A stretch of 64,000 nt of DNA from positions 248,001 to 312,000 of the forward strand of contig JAXHNI010000009.1 of NCBI GenBank assembly GCA_034520625.1, written 5' to 3'. The notes under the pieces are model-generated. The model was not told the origin of the DNA, did not search any database, and saw only the letters and a list, made by a program, of their open reading frames with translations. Shown in pieces: positions 10,022-19,306 of the stretch. Every line of letters begins with the position of its first letter. Within the stretch, counting starts at the first letter, position 1. This stretch comes from JAANXG01 sp034520625. Its GTDB lineage: Bacteria > Pseudomonadota > Gammaproteobacteria > Arenicellales > JAANXG01. The position numbers were made by a program, and so were the translations under genes.

Positions 10022-11242
10022 TCAGGTCCGGCCGATGATATTGTGCGCCGGGCCGTACGGAAAGGCAGTGAGGATCCGATTGCCGTCCTCGGTCACCACG
10101 AGCACGTCGTGTTCCCGGTAGCCGCCGGCGCCGGGCAGGCCCTCGGGGATGGTGATCATCGGCTCCATGGACACCACCATGCCCGGCTCCAGTACGGTGT
10201 CGACGTCCTCCCGGAGCTCCAGGCCGGCCTCCCGGCCGTAGTAGTGACAGAGCACCCCGAAGGAATGGCCGTAGCCGAAGGTGCGGTATTCCAGCAGGTC
10301 GTGCGCCTCGTAGATCTCGTTCAGTGCGCGGGCAATCCCGGAACAAGTCGCACCCGGCCGGATGAGCCGCTTGCCCTCGTCGTGCACCTTGCAGTTGATT
10401 TCCCACAACCTCAGATGCTCGTCGCTGGCGCTTTCGGCGAACAGGGTGCGTTCCAGCGCGACGTAGTAGCCGCCCACCATCGGAAAACAGTTCATGCTGA
10501 GGATATCGCCGCTCAGGATCCGGCGCGTGGTCACGGGATTGTGGGCACCGTCGGTGTTGATGCCCGACTGGAACCAGGTCCAGGTGTCCCGTAGCTCGGC
10601 ATCGGGAAACCGGCGGGCAATCTCCCTCACCATCGTGGACGTGGTGTGCAGCGCCACTTCGTACTCCGGGGTGCCCACGGACACGGCCTCCACGCAGGCG
10701 GCGCCGCCTGCATCCGCGATCCGCGCCATCTCGGCAATATGGCTGATTTCCTCCCCGGTCTTGACCATGCGCATTCGCATGACGGGTTCCGAGATATCGA
10801 CGAACCGCGCCCCCGGCAGGGCCTGGCGCAGCTTCTCCATGTTCTGGAGGGTCAGGTGGTCGTGCTCGACGCCCACCGTGCCGCCGTCCGGAATCAGCTC
10901 GCGCACCGCCTTGAAGAAATTGTCGCGGCGCCAGTCCGTATAGACGATGTTGTCGCCGTAGCTGCGCCGCCAGGGCTGGCCGTAGTCGACGTTGGCCGAG
11001 ACCGTGGTGTGGGTGTCATAACCGACGACGAGCCCGTAGCTGCGGCCGAAGGCGCAGTACAGGAAGCCGCTGTAGTAGTCGATGTTGTGATACGAGGTGA
11101 AGAGAACATAGTCCACGTCCTGGGACTGCATGGCGTCCCGCAGCCGGCGCACCCGCGCATACATCTCTTCGTCGGTGAACAGGCCGGGAATCTTCTCGCC
11201 GTTCTCGATCCGCAGTACATCCGGCAGCGATGACATACCCAT
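10022..11242 (-). CDS. Creatinase (creatine amidinohydrolase)
   Basis: Predicted to hydrolyse creatine to sarcosine and urea. The 406-aa protein has the pita-bread peptidase M24 fold but the creatinase rather than aminopeptidase sequence pattern: FTSYHNIDYYSGFLYCAFGR, NIVYTDWRRDN, DTWTWFQSGINTDGAHNPV, FGYGHSFGVLCHYYGREAG and the tail FPYGPAHNIIGR all match Pseudomonas creatinase very closely. The ATG at 11242 has a GAGGA element upstream. The convergent neighbour across a decayed gene is a DapA-like enzyme. No sarcosine oxidase is adjacent; the DadA-like oxidoreductase at 20063 is the only nearby amine oxidase. Confidence 0.93.
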   Translation of the reverse strand: MGMSSLPDVLRIENGEKIPGLFTDEEMYARVRRLRDAMQSQDVDYVLFTSYHNIDYYSGFLYCAFGRSYGLVVGYDTHTTVSANVDYGQPWRRSYGDNIVYTDWRRDNFFKAVRELIPDGGTVGVEHDHLTLQNMEKLRQALPGARFVDISEPVMRMRMVKTGEEISHIAEMARIADAGGAACVEAVSVGTPEYEVALHTTSTMVREIARRFPDAELRDTWTWFQSGINTDGAHNPVTTRRILSGDILSMNCFPMVGGYYVALERTLFAESASDEHLRLWEINCKVHDEGKRLIRPGATCSGIARALNEIYEAHDLLEYRTFGYGHSFGVLCHYYGREAGLELREDVDTVLEPGMVVSMEPMITIPEGLPGAGGYREHDVLVVTEDGNRILTAFPYGPAHNIIGRT

Positions 11243-11252
11243 CAAGCCGTCC

Positions 11253-11609
11253 TCATCGGGTTTGCCCGGGATTATGGCCCGCCTGCACGACGCGATCCAG
11301 GCTTCGTCGGCGGAAGGTGGTTGCGGGCTGGACCTCAACCGCCATGTCCGCCACCTCATCCGGCTTCGGGGGATAAGCCGGCGCCGTGCCTTCCCGCCAG
11401 GTCCGCCCGCCATCATCGGAGACATGCAGCTTGACCCCGAAATGACCGTGATTCAGCACCGCGAATTCCCGCCCCGAGCGGCCGTCGTGCAGCACCATCG
11501 GCACCGGCACACCGAGAAACGCCCGGCCCCGAGACAAAAGGTCCTCTTTGTTTGACTTGACCGCTCCACGCTGCAATTCTTCCCGGTCAATGACGAAGGC
11601 AAAAGACAT
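11253..11609 (-). pseudogene. Truncated BNR/Asp-box (sialidase-like) protein
   Basis: The frame from ATG 11609 encodes about 118 aa. The central part, with FAVLNHGHFGVKLHVSDDGGRTW and APAYPP, matches the N-terminal blade of exo-alpha-sialidase/VPS10-like proteins; SDDGGRTW is an Asp-box. The rest of the beta-propeller is missing and the C-terminal residues are unlike the family. Its start codon overlaps the divergent DapA-like gene by 2 nt. It looks like the residue of a longer gene that lost its 3' part when the creatinase region was assembled. Confidence 0.6.
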
Positions 11610-12558
11610 GAGCCATTCCTCCCGATTCGAGCCCGGCGGGGTCATCGCCGCCACCCTTCTGGCGTTCCGCGAGGACCTGTCCATCGACGAAGGCGAGAGC
11701 CGGCGGCACCTTCGCTTCGTGGCGGATACGGAGGGTCTGGCGGCGATTACAGTGAATGGGCATGCCTCGGAGGTACACGCCTGCAGCTTCGACGAGCAGA
11801 GCCGCATTCTCGATTTCTCGCTGGAGGAGATCGGCGACCACGTCCCGGTCATCAACGGCGTTTACGCCGACGGCACCGCGGAGGCCGCCCGGATCGCCAG
11901 GATGTCCGAAAGGGGCGGGGCGGCTGCCCTGCTGGTTTTCCCGCCCAACAGCATGGCCATGGGCGGCAGCCTGCGCCCGGAGATGGCCCTGGCGCACTTC
12001 AAGGGCATCGCGGACGCCACCGACCTGCCGCTGATCCTGTTCAACTACCCGGCGGGCTCGGGTCTGGGCTATCCGTTCGAGACCCTCCTGCGCCTGTTCG
12101 AAGCAGTGCCGTCGATCCGGGCGATGAAGGACTGGTGCAACGATCCGAGCCTGCACGAGCGCCACATCCGTACCTTTCAGGCCCTGGACCGTCCCGTGAA
12201 CGTGCTCACCACTCACAGCGCCTGGCTCATGGGCTCTCTGGTCATGGGCGCCAACGGCCTGTTGTCCGGCGCCGGCAGCGTAATCGCGGACCTGCAGTCA
12301 GCGCTGTTCGACGCCGTCCGGAGCCGGGATCTCGCCCGCGCCCAGGCAATCAACGATCGCATTTATCCGCTGGCCCGGGCGTTCTACGCGCCGCCCTTCC
12401 TGGACATGCACAACCGGATGAAGGAATGCCTGCGCATGCTCGGGCGGGTGGAGAATGCATACGTCCGGCCGCCGCTGGTGAAGCTGCCCGACGACGAAAT
12501 AGAACGGCTGCGCGAAGCCCTGGATGCGGCGGGTGTTCGCCCCGACGGAGCGCTGTAG
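11608..12558 (+). CDS. Dihydrodipicolinate synthase-superfamily aldolase/hydratase (first copy)
   Basis: A 316-aa class-I aldolase-fold enzyme. The Schiff-base lysine region reads SIRAMKDWCND, and LFNYPAGSGLGYP carries the conserved tyrosine. The usual GGTTGE loop is replaced by NGHASEV, placing it outside true DapA and NanA; its substrate is unknown. It opposes the TRAP operon, whose last gene ends 7 nt beyond its stop. The start is set at MSHSSRF, where family similarity begins. It may act on a keto acid made in this catabolic island. Confidence 0.85.
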   Translation: MSHSSRFEPGGVIAATLLAFREDLSIDEGESRRHLRFVADTEGLAAITVNGHASEVHACSFDEQSRILDFSLEEIGDHVPVINGVYADGTAEAARIARMSERGGAAALLVFPPNSMAMGGSLRPEMALAHFKGIADATDLPLILFNYPAGSGLGYPFETLLRLFEAVPSIRAMKDWCNDPSLHERHIRTFQALDRPVNVLTTHSAWLMGSLVMGANGLLSGAGSVIADLQSALFDAVRSRDLARAQAINDRIYPLARAFYAPPFLDMHNRMKECLRMLGRVENAYVRPPLVKLPDDEIERLREALDAAGVRPDGAL

Positions 12559-12564
12559 GCGCGC

Positions 12565-13872
12565 CTACAACATCCTCGGCAACCAGAGCCCGAGGATCGG
12601 GAACAACACGATCAGGATCACCGCGATAACCTGAAGCCCGATAAACGGCAGGCTGGCCCAGTAAATGTCAGACAGCCGGATGTGCGGCGGGGTCACGCCT
12701 TTGAGGTAGAACAGGGCGACACCAAACGGCGGCGAGATGTAGGCCACCTGAAGCAGCGTCATGAAGATGATCGCCCACCACAGCGGATCAAAGCCCATCG
12801 AAACGAGAATCGGCGAGACAATGGGCGCCGCCAGCATGATCACCGCCATCGTTTCCAGGAACATGCCCAGGAAGAATATGAAGGCCATGGACAGTACCAG
12901 GACCCCCCACTCGCCGCCGGGCATGTTCATGGCGACTTCGAGTATGACCCGGTTGCCGCCGATCCCCGCGAAAACCGAACCGAAGGCCGCGGCGCCGCCG
13001 ATCATCCAGGCGATCATGCTCGAGACTTTCAGGGTCTCGAGCATGCTTTCGGTGAGAATGCGCAGCTTGAATCGCCCGGTGACGACGCTGAACATTATCG
13101 CCCCGAAGGCGCCGACGCCGGCGCCTTCCGTCGGCGTCGCCATGCCCGAGAGGATGGAGCCGACCGTGGCGACGATCAGCAGCCCCGGCAGAATCAGCAC
13201 CCGCAGAGCGACGATCTTCTCCTTCCAGCCGACCCGCAGCTCCTCGGGAAGCGACGGGCAAAAGTCCTTCTGGAAATAAGAGCGGGTCAGTATGTACAGG
13301 CTGAACAACGCCACCAGCAACAGGCCGGCGCTGACCCCCGCCGCGAAGAGCTTGCCCACCGAGACGCCGGTCACGGCGCTGTAGACGATCATCACCAGAC
13401 ACGGCGGTATGATCTGGCCCAGCGTGCCGCCCGACATGATGGATCCCAGATTCACCCCCCGGTTGTACCCGTACTTTTCCATCTGCGGCAGGGCAATGAC
13501 GCCCAGGCCGATGACGCCGGCCGCAACCACCCCGGATACCGCGCCGATGATCGCGCCGACGAGGATGGTCGCGATTGCGAGTCCGCCGCGCAGCGCCCCC
13601 GACCACTTGTAGAAACAGTCGTAAATGTCCGCCACGAGGTTGGATTTCTCCAGCATCATGGCCATGAAAATGAACAACGGGATAGCGAGCAGGGCGAAGT
13701 TGTTCATCATGCCCCAGATAGCCATGACCGTCGTGGTCATGCCGCCGGTGCCCCACAGGAAATAGGCGAACCCTATGGCGATCGCGTAGAGGCTGAAGGC
13801 GATGTGCAGACCCAGCCCGAGCGCGAGGAACAGCGCCGCGAACATCAGGAGCGACAACATGCTTTGATCCAC
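12565..13872 (-). CDS. TRAP transporter large permease (DctM-like)
   Basis: Twelve-helix membrane subunit of a tripartite ATP-independent periplasmic transporter, 435 aa. Family features include the N-terminal FAALFLALGLGLHIAFSLYA, MMLEKSNLVADIYDCFYKW and GATPTEGAG-like MATPTEGAGVGAFGA. A GTG start follows a GGGGGG-type ribosome-binding site and lies 2 nt from the small-permease stop, indicating translational coupling. It is the last gene of a six-gene operon. Confidence 0.93.
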   Translation of the reverse strand: MDQSMLSLLMFAALFLALGLGLHIAFSLYAIAIGFAYFLWGTGGMTTTVMAIWGMMNNFALLAIPLFIFMAMMLEKSNLVADIYDCFYKWSGALRGGLAIATILVGAIIGAVSGVVAAGVIGLGVIALPQMEKYGYNRGVNLGSIMSGGTLGQIIPPCLVMIVYSAVTGVSVGKLFAAGVSAGLLLVALFSLYILTRSYFQKDFCPSLPEELRVGWKEKIVALRVLILPGLLIVATVGSILSGMATPTEGAGVGAFGAIMFSVVTGRFKLRILTESMLETLKVSSMIAWMIGGAAAFGSVFAGIGGNRVILEVAMNMPGGEWGVLVLSMAFIFFLGMFLETMAVIMLAAPIVSPILVSMGFDPLWWAIIFMTLLQVAYISPPFGVALFYLKGVTPPHIRLSDIYWASLPFIGLQVIAVILIVLFPILGLWLPRML

Positions 13873-13874
13873 GG

Positions 13875-14387
13875 TCAGTTCCCCCCGGCGGGGCCGTCTC
13901 TAAGGCTGCGAATGGTCCTGAAAAATTCCGCAAAGGCCTGCAGGGCCAGCAGCAGCGCGGAGAAGGGGATGAACCACTTGAACCACCAGATCTGCGGATT
14001 AAACGGAGTCTGGAGGGACGAGCGCTCGAGCTGCAGCGTGGATATCCAGGCCGCTTTCGACCCGAGGTAAATGAGCACGCAGCACACGGCGATAATGACG
14101 AAAAAGCTCAGGAGGTCGAGATAGCAGTTCCACCTGTGGCTGAGGCGCTGCGGCAGGATGTCCACCCGCACATGGGCCCGGGCCTTCAGGGTATAGGCGC
14201 CGCCCACCATCACGAAGATTCCGTACATGAACAGGGACATCTCAAACGCCCAGTGGGCGATCTCATTGACGTAGTAGCGCATCACCACCGAGTAGACCAC
14301 CGTCGCGATCAGCGGCACCAGGAGGTAGGAGACATAGCGGCCGGTGTACTCCGATATGTTGTCTATGATTCGTACAAGCGTCTCCAT
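13875..14387 (-). CDS. TRAP transporter small permease (DctQ-like)
   Basis: A 170-aa protein with four predicted membrane helices, the usual size and topology for DctQ. Recognisable features are a first helix YVSYLLVPLIATVVYSVVMR, the segment YTLKARAHVRVDILPQRL with the family R-x-D-x-L motif, and a last helix near residues 138-160. It pairs with the large permease immediately downstream. Substrate is dictated by the periplasmic binding protein at 15483-16547. Confidence 0.9.
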   Translation of the reverse strand: METLVRIIDNISEYTGRYVSYLLVPLIATVVYSVVMRYYVNEIAHWAFEMSLFMYGIFVMVGGAYTLKARAHVRVDILPQRLSHRWNCYLDLLSFFVIIAVCCVLIYLGSKAAWISTLQLERSSLQTPFNPQIWWFKWFIPFSALLLALQAFAEFFRTIRSLRDGPAGGN

Positions 14388-14449
14388 CGGGGTCCTTCGC
14401 AGGGATGTCGTTCAGGACTTTACCGGGTCGGCACTGAAGGCGGAGGACA

Positions 14450-15271
14450 CTAGCTTCGGCCGGAAACCGGCGGCGATTCCGGGGACCCGCCGGGACCGGG
14501 CAGCCCCTCCGGGCGTTTCAGCAGACGCTGGTTGATCTGGTCCAGGCCGTCGCTCAGCTGCCGCTCCAGTCCGGTCTTCTGCAGGCGTTCCCGCATCATG
14601 ACGTTCAATCCCCCGGGGGTGGAAACATGCTGCAGCCCTTCCTCGAAACCGTCCGCGGTCAGGCCATGCACTTCCGAGAACAGGACCCTGGCATAGGCCT
14701 CGGCCCGCTCTTTATCGATACCAGCCTGCTCGAGCCACTGCGCGGCGACCCCGCCGATCGTCAACACGGAAGACAACAGCCCGGTGATGGACCAGAACGT
14801 CAACAGCTCCTGCTCGCCGGCGGTAACGATCAAGTCGTTCGTCCGGCCGAACAGATACTCCACGGCTGGGGTAGCCGGATAGACCGGCAATGGCTGACCG
14901 CCGTAGACAACCGAGGGCAGGGCCAGGGCGCGGCAGGCGCTCCCGGCGCCGTCAGTCAACTGACGCAGCTCGGCCAGGGAGACTTCCGCCATGACGCTGA
15001 CGACATGGTGGCGGGGCTCGAAGGGCAGGGGTCCCAGCAGTTCGCGGGCGCTGTCGGGACCAAGGGCGACGACCACGTAGTCGCACGCCTGCAACAGCGC
15101 TTCCGGCTCGCAGGGCCGGACCCGCGCATCGGAATCACAAAGGCGCGCGACCCGCTCTGCACTGCGCCGGGTAACGAACAATGTCTCCAGCTCCGGCAGG
15201 GCGAGCATGGCGCGGGCAAGGGCCTCGCCCAGGCGCCCTACACCCACAACTCCAATGGCTGCTTTGTTCAT
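14450..15271 (-). CDS. ProC-like NAD(P)-dependent reductase
   Basis: A 273-aa Rossmann-fold protein related to pyrroline-5-carboxylate reductase. The nucleotide site is GVVGVGRLGEALARAML at the N-terminus. The second half contains ELLTFWSITGLLSSVLTIGG and the substrate-binding block HVSTPGGLNVMM, corresponding to the S-P-G-G-T region of ProC. It sits inside a TRAP transport operon, suggesting reduction of a cyclic imine made in the same pathway. A housekeeping proline-biosynthesis role is less likely in this context, but cannot be excluded. Confidence 0.8.
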   Translation of the reverse strand: MNKAAIGVVGVGRLGEALARAMLALPELETLFVTRRSAERVARLCDSDARVRPCEPEALLQACDYVVVALGPDSARELLGPLPFEPRHHVVSVMAEVSLAELRQLTDGAGSACRALALPSVVYGGQPLPVYPATPAVEYLFGRTNDLIVTAGEQELLTFWSITGLLSSVLTIGGVAAQWLEQAGIDKERAEAYARVLFSEVHGLTADGFEEGLQHVSTPGGLNVMMRERLQKTGLERQLSDGLDQINQRLLKRPEGLPGPGGSPESPPVSGRS

Positions 15272-15482
15272 GATGGCGTCCCCTCTGTTTACGCCTGTCG
15301 AGGATGCCGGCACTACCGCTCCGTCATATCATTCCGACGGGTTGCAGGCCGCTCTCCGGCCGATGACTCCTCCTCCATCCCTGGAGGAGGGACTTCGTAA
15401 CGCCTGATAAACGTTGTCGGGCCGCAAGGGGGCTAGGCATCAATGCCGCTTTCCCCCGCACGCGGCAGGCGCCGGGTTGCTG

Positions 15483-16547
15483 TTACTCCGCGCCCAGTAC
15501 CGCGGCCAGTTCCGTGTAACCGAGCTCCTTCAGGGTTTCGGCGTAAGCTTTCACATACGCTTCGGCCTCGGGACTTTTCTTGGAGAAATCAACAATGACC
15601 TGAGCGGCAATCTTTCTCGCCTCGCGCACGTCTTCCTCGGGCAGCTCGATGATCTCGACGCCCTGTTCCAGCCACTGCTGCTTGGCGTTCTTGTCGGCGA
15701 TGCCGTACGCCATGGAGGACAGGTACCTTGCCCGGTCCCGGCAAGCCAGCACGACGCTCTTGAGATCATCGTCCAGGCCGTCCCAGGCGGCCGGATTGAC
15801 GAGCAGCTCCTTGTCGGCGACGGCGCCAGTATGCAGCACCGGCTCGATGACGTACTCGGTCACTTCATGGAAACCCATTTCCATGTTCACCAGCCAGTCG
15901 TTGAATTCCGCCATGTCCACGGTGCCGAGCTGCAACGCCTGGTAGATCTCGGTGCCGGTGAGGGTGACGGCCGAGGCTCCGAGCTCGTTGTAGAACGTGG
16001 CGCCGATGCCGCCGGAACGGACCTTCTTGCCCTTGAAATCCTCGAGGCTGTTGACGGGGACCACCGAGTTCAGAATCTCGGCCGGGCCGTAGTCGAACGC
16101 GCCGAGGCTCTTGACACCGAGATCCGCGTAGGCGGCGGCGAGCACGTCATGCAGCTTCTCTTCGCGGTAGAAATTTTCGCTGAACGTATTGATCGGATCG
16201 CCGGGCCGGCTGCCGGCAAGTGCGAAAACCGGATTCTTCCCGGCCCAATAGCCGGACCAGACCATGGACATCTGGACAGTGCCGTTTCGGACCGCGTCAA
16301 AGCTGTCCGGTACCGGGAACAGCACACCGCCGCCGAAGGCTTCTATTTCCATCCGGCCACCGGAGACTTCGCTCACGCATTCGGTGAACGGTACGACGGT
16401 GCCGTCGAACCGCGCCGTACCAGCCAGTTGGTGACTGACCGCGCGCCAGGAGACTTCCTGGGCCATGGCGTTGCCGCTGAATGTTCCGCCGAACAGCAGA
16501 GCCGTTGCAGCGATGTACTTGATGCTCGATTTTTTCATGATACTCAC
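15483..16547 (-). CDS. TRAP transporter periplasmic binding protein (DctP-like)
   Basis: Captures the transported compound in the periplasm, 354 aa including a signal peptide (KYIAATALLFGGTFSGNAMA before QEVSW). Family motifs include DFKGKKVRSGGIGATFYNELGA, with the arginine that usually pairs with a substrate carboxylate, and LQLGTVDMAEFNDW. The start could be either of two close methionines (16547 or 16538). It is encoded between the aldehyde dehydrogenase and ProC-like genes, which argues for a carboxylated amino or imino acid as cargo. Confidence 0.92.
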   Translation of the reverse strand: MSIMKKSSIKYIAATALLFGGTFSGNAMAQEVSWRAVSHQLAGTARFDGTVVPFTECVSEVSGGRMEIEAFGGGVLFPVPDSFDAVRNGTVQMSMVWSGYWAGKNPVFALAGSRPGDPINTFSENFYREEKLHDVLAAAYADLGVKSLGAFDYGPAEILNSVVPVNSLEDFKGKKVRSGGIGATFYNELGASAVTLTGTEIYQALQLGTVDMAEFNDWLVNMEMGFHEVTEYVIEPVLHTGAVADKELLVNPAAWDGLDDDLKSVVLACRDRARYLSSMAYGIADKNAKQQWLEQGVEIIELPEEDVREARKIAAQVIVDFSKKSPEAEAYVKAYAETLKELGYTELAAVLGAE

Positions 16548-16638
16548 ACCTGTCTCCTTCGTCGTTTAACTCGTTCGTTGTCTATGTGGATGGCGAGGAA
16601 TGCGAAGCCGCGTTCCTGCGCACGGGAATATGCGTCGT

Positions 16639-18165
16639 TCAGTCCAGCCCGCTTTCGATACTCGAATCTGAAATGTCCAGCCAGATGGTCTTCAGCTCCG
16701 TGTACTGGTCGTGGGCATGGATGGAATTGTCACGGCCGCCGAACCCGGACTGCTTGTAGCCACCGAAAGGCGTGGTGATATCGCCTTCGCCGTAGCAGTT
16801 CACGGTCACGGTGCCGGCGCGCAGGGCGCGCGCCACCCGATGGGCGCGCTTGACGCTGCTGGTGAATACGGAGGCCGCCAGCCCATAGTTGGTGTCGTTA
16901 GCGACCTTCACCGCCTCGTCCTCGCCGGAAATGGTGATTACCGAAAGCACCGGGCCGAAGATCTCTTCCCGGGCGATGGTCATTTCGGGCTTCACGTTGT
17001 CGAAAATCGTCGGTTCGATGAACCAGCCGCCGTTGGTCTCGATGGCCCGGCCGCCGAGCACCAAGTCCGCGCCTTCCTTCTTGCCGATCTCGATGTAGCG
17101 CAAGATGCCTTCGTACTGCTCGCGGGACACGATTGCACCGAGGCGGTTGGCGGGATCCAGGGGGTCCCCCGTGCGCCAGTCGCGGATGCGATGGAGAACG
17201 CGCTCCAGCAGAGCGTCCTTGACGTTCCGGTGGACGATGAGCCGGGAGTTCGAGGAGCAGTTTTCCCCCATGTTCCAGAACACGGCCTGGGTAGCATGCT
17301 CCGCCACCACGTCCAGGTTTTCCGCGTCGTCCAGAACCACGCAGGGATTCTTGCCGCCGCATTCCAGCACCACTTTCTTCAGATTGCTGCGGGCGGCGTA
17401 CTCCAGGAACTTGCGGCCCACCTCGGTGGAGCCGGTGAACGACACCATGTCCACGTCTTTGTGCAAGCCGAGCGGCGCGCCGGCCGTCTCACCGAACCCG
17501 GTCACCACGTTCAGCACACCGCGCGGCAGACCGGCCTCGAACGCCAGCTCCGCCATCCGCAGGGCGGTCATGCTGGTCTGCTCCGCAGGCTTGATGATGA
17601 CGCTGTTGCCGGCGGCAAGCGCCGGGCCCGCTTTCCAGGCCATCATCATCATGGGGAAGTTCCAGGGCAGGACACAGGCCACGACACCGATGGGCTCGCG
17701 CACCACCAGGGCGACGGCGTCATCGCCCGCCGGGGCGACCTGATCATAGATTTTGTCGGCGGTTTCGGCATGCCACTCAATGCAGTGGAGGGTCTCGGGA
17801 AAGTCCAGGTTCTCGATTTCCTGAATGGGCTTGCCGCTTTCGATGCTCTCCAGCACAACCAGTTCGCGCTGGTGGCGGCGCATCAGCTTGCACCACTTGA
17901 TCAGGACCTTCTTGCGTTCAGTGGGGTGCATCTTCGCCCAGCGCCCGTCCTCGAAGGCCTCCCGGGCTTTCTCCACCGCCAAGTCCACGTCCGCCTGGTC
18001 GCAGTCCGCGATGCGGTTTAGGGCCTGGCCGTTGGCCGGATTCGCGGTCTCGAAGGTCTTGCCGGACGCCGCGCTGCGCGCGCGTCCGTCGATGAACGCC
18101 CCGGAAGGCAGCTCTACCGACGCGGCGATCGATTCGTATTCTTCACGTGTTAATAGCAACGACAT
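16639..18165 (-). CDS. NAD(P)-dependent aldehyde dehydrogenase
   Basis: A 508-aa enzyme of the PuuC/betaine-aldehyde group. The cofactor loop FTGSTEVGR, the general-base region LECGGKNP and the catalytic-cysteine region WNMGENCSSNSRL are intact, as is EEIFGPVLSV near the C-terminus. It oxidises an aldehyde intermediate to its acid. Its start overlaps the preceding DapA-like gene by 23 nt, so the two are translationally linked. By analogy with hydroxyproline catabolism, alpha-ketoglutarate semialdehyde is one possible substrate; this is inference. Confidence 0.93.
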   Translation of the reverse strand: MSLLLTREEYESIAASVELPSGAFIDGRARSAASGKTFETANPANGQALNRIADCDQADVDLAVEKAREAFEDGRWAKMHPTERKKVLIKWCKLMRRHQRELVVLESIESGKPIQEIENLDFPETLHCIEWHAETADKIYDQVAPAGDDAVALVVREPIGVVACVLPWNFPMMMMAWKAGPALAAGNSVIIKPAEQTSMTALRMAELAFEAGLPRGVLNVVTGFGETAGAPLGLHKDVDMVSFTGSTEVGRKFLEYAARSNLKKVVLECGGKNPCVVLDDAENLDVVAEHATQAVFWNMGENCSSNSRLIVHRNVKDALLERVLHRIRDWRTGDPLDPANRLGAIVSREQYEGILRYIEIGKKEGADLVLGGRAIETNGGWFIEPTIFDNVKPEMTIAREEIFGPVLSVITISGEDEAVKVANDTNYGLAASVFTSSVKRAHRVARALRAGTVTVNCYGEGDITTPFGGYKQSGFGGRDNSIHAHDQYTELKTIWLDISDSSIESGLD

Positions 18166-19087
18166 TCTCTTTCCCCGAGGGTAGTGTCTCGCCCGTGATC
18201 CGGGCCATGGTGGACTTCAGCGTACGCAGCACCATCTCCAGCTCCCGTTTTTCGCTTTTGAACAGCGGCCGCAGCGGCCTGCGCACGGTGCCGGCGGGCA
18301 GACCCTGTATCTCGCAGGCGTACTTGACGATCTGGATCAACTTGCCGCCCTGCTCGAGAATGCGCATGAAGGGCATCAGTGCGGACATGATCTGCCGGCC
18401 CTTGGCGATATCGTTTTCCACCGCCACCGCCCGGTACAGCGCGGCGTGCTCCGCCGGCAGGCAATTGCCGCCCGCGCACACCCAGCCCCGGGCACCCCAG
18501 GCGAAGAACTCAAGCGCCTGGTCGTCCATGCCGCACATCAAAGTGATATGGGGAAAATCCCGCGCCAGCATGTGCAGCTGATTGATGTCGCCGGTGGATT
18601 CCTTGACCGCGGCGAAGTTCGGGCTGCGGCCCACCTTGTCGAAGAACTCCTCGCCCATGGTGGTGCCGGTGCGGCCCGGATAGTTGTAGAGCATGATCGG
18701 CAGGTTGACGGCCCGGTCGATGGCCAGGGCGTGATTCACCAGCTCCAGCTGCGTCGGTACGGCGTAGTACGGCGCGGGCATCAGGATCGCGTCAGCCCCG
18801 TTGGATTTCGCGGCAAGACCGTAGTCGATGCAGTCCTCGGTTCGGATCGAACCGATACCCACCACCAGGGGCAGCCGCCCCTTGATCACTTCCCGGGCGA
18901 TGCCCATCAGCTCCACGCGCTCTTCCCTGGTCTGGGCGTAGTACTCGCCGGTGGTGCCGCCGACAATGATGCCGTGGACCCGCGACTCGATCAGGTATTC
19001 GATCATCCGTTCGAAACCGTCGTAATCGATGGAGTAATCGTCGTTGTACGGCGTAATAACCGGCGGATAGATTCCTTCGAATTGCAT
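18143..19087 (-). CDS. Dihydrodipicolinate synthase-superfamily lyase/hydratase (second copy)
   Basis: A 314-aa class-I aldolase-fold enzyme, first gene of the catabolic operon. All catalytic landmarks are present: GGTTGEYY near residue 46, the conserved tyrosine in MLYNYPGRTGTTM, and the Schiff-base lysine in AAVKESTGD. This set is shared by DapA, NanA and pyrroline-4-hydroxy-2-carboxylate deaminase. Beside a ProC-like reductase, an aldehyde dehydrogenase and a DadA-like flavoenzyme, a hydroxyproline-deaminase-type role is attractive but unproven. The ATG at 19087 is used because the family sequence begins there. Confidence 0.87.
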   Translation of the reverse strand: MQFEGIYPPVITPYNDDYSIDYDGFERMIEYLIESRVHGIIVGGTTGEYYAQTREERVELMGIAREVIKGRLPLVVGIGSIRTEDCIDYGLAAKSNGADAILMPAPYYAVPTQLELVNHALAIDRAVNLPIMLYNYPGRTGTTMGEEFFDKVGRSPNFAAVKESTGDINQLHMLARDFPHITLMCGMDDQALEFFAWGARGWVCAGGNCLPAEHAALYRAVAVENDIAKGRQIMSALMPFMRILEQGGKLIQIVKYACEIQGLPAGTVRRPLRPLFKSEKRELEMVLRTLKSTMARITGETLPSGKENVVAINT

Positions 19088-19134
19088 GGGACGCCTCTCG
19101 GAACAGATATCAAATGTGGATCTTATGGTTATCC

Positions 19135-19163
19135 ATTGTACACAACGAGTCGACAAGTACAAT
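19135..19163. promoter_or_regulatory. Candidate GntR operator in divergent promoter region
   Basis: A perfect interrupted palindrome, ATTGTAC-N15-GTACAAT, lies in the 219-nt intergenic space between the divergent catabolic operon and the GntR gene. FadR-subfamily regulators often bind T-G-T-A-C-A-like half sites, so this is a plausible autoregulatory operator. Two GTCGAC hexamers lie just inside and to the right of it. Confidence 0.5.
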
Positions 19164-19306
19164 GCAATTGCAGTCGACACGTATTTCTGAGACGGTGTCG
19201 TCTGGGTTTTTCAACAAAATCAACCAGATAAACGGCCTTATCCCGGCACTGACTGCTGCTGCGATCCGGAAACGGGGCCCGGAAACAGGAAACGGAAGGA
19301 CTATAT

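Noticed and set aside
12682..14070. A 462-codon open frame antisense to the TRAP permease genes
   Set aside because: It is extremely rich in H, D, R and Q and contains no hydrophobic or family pattern, as expected for the complement of a membrane-protein gene.
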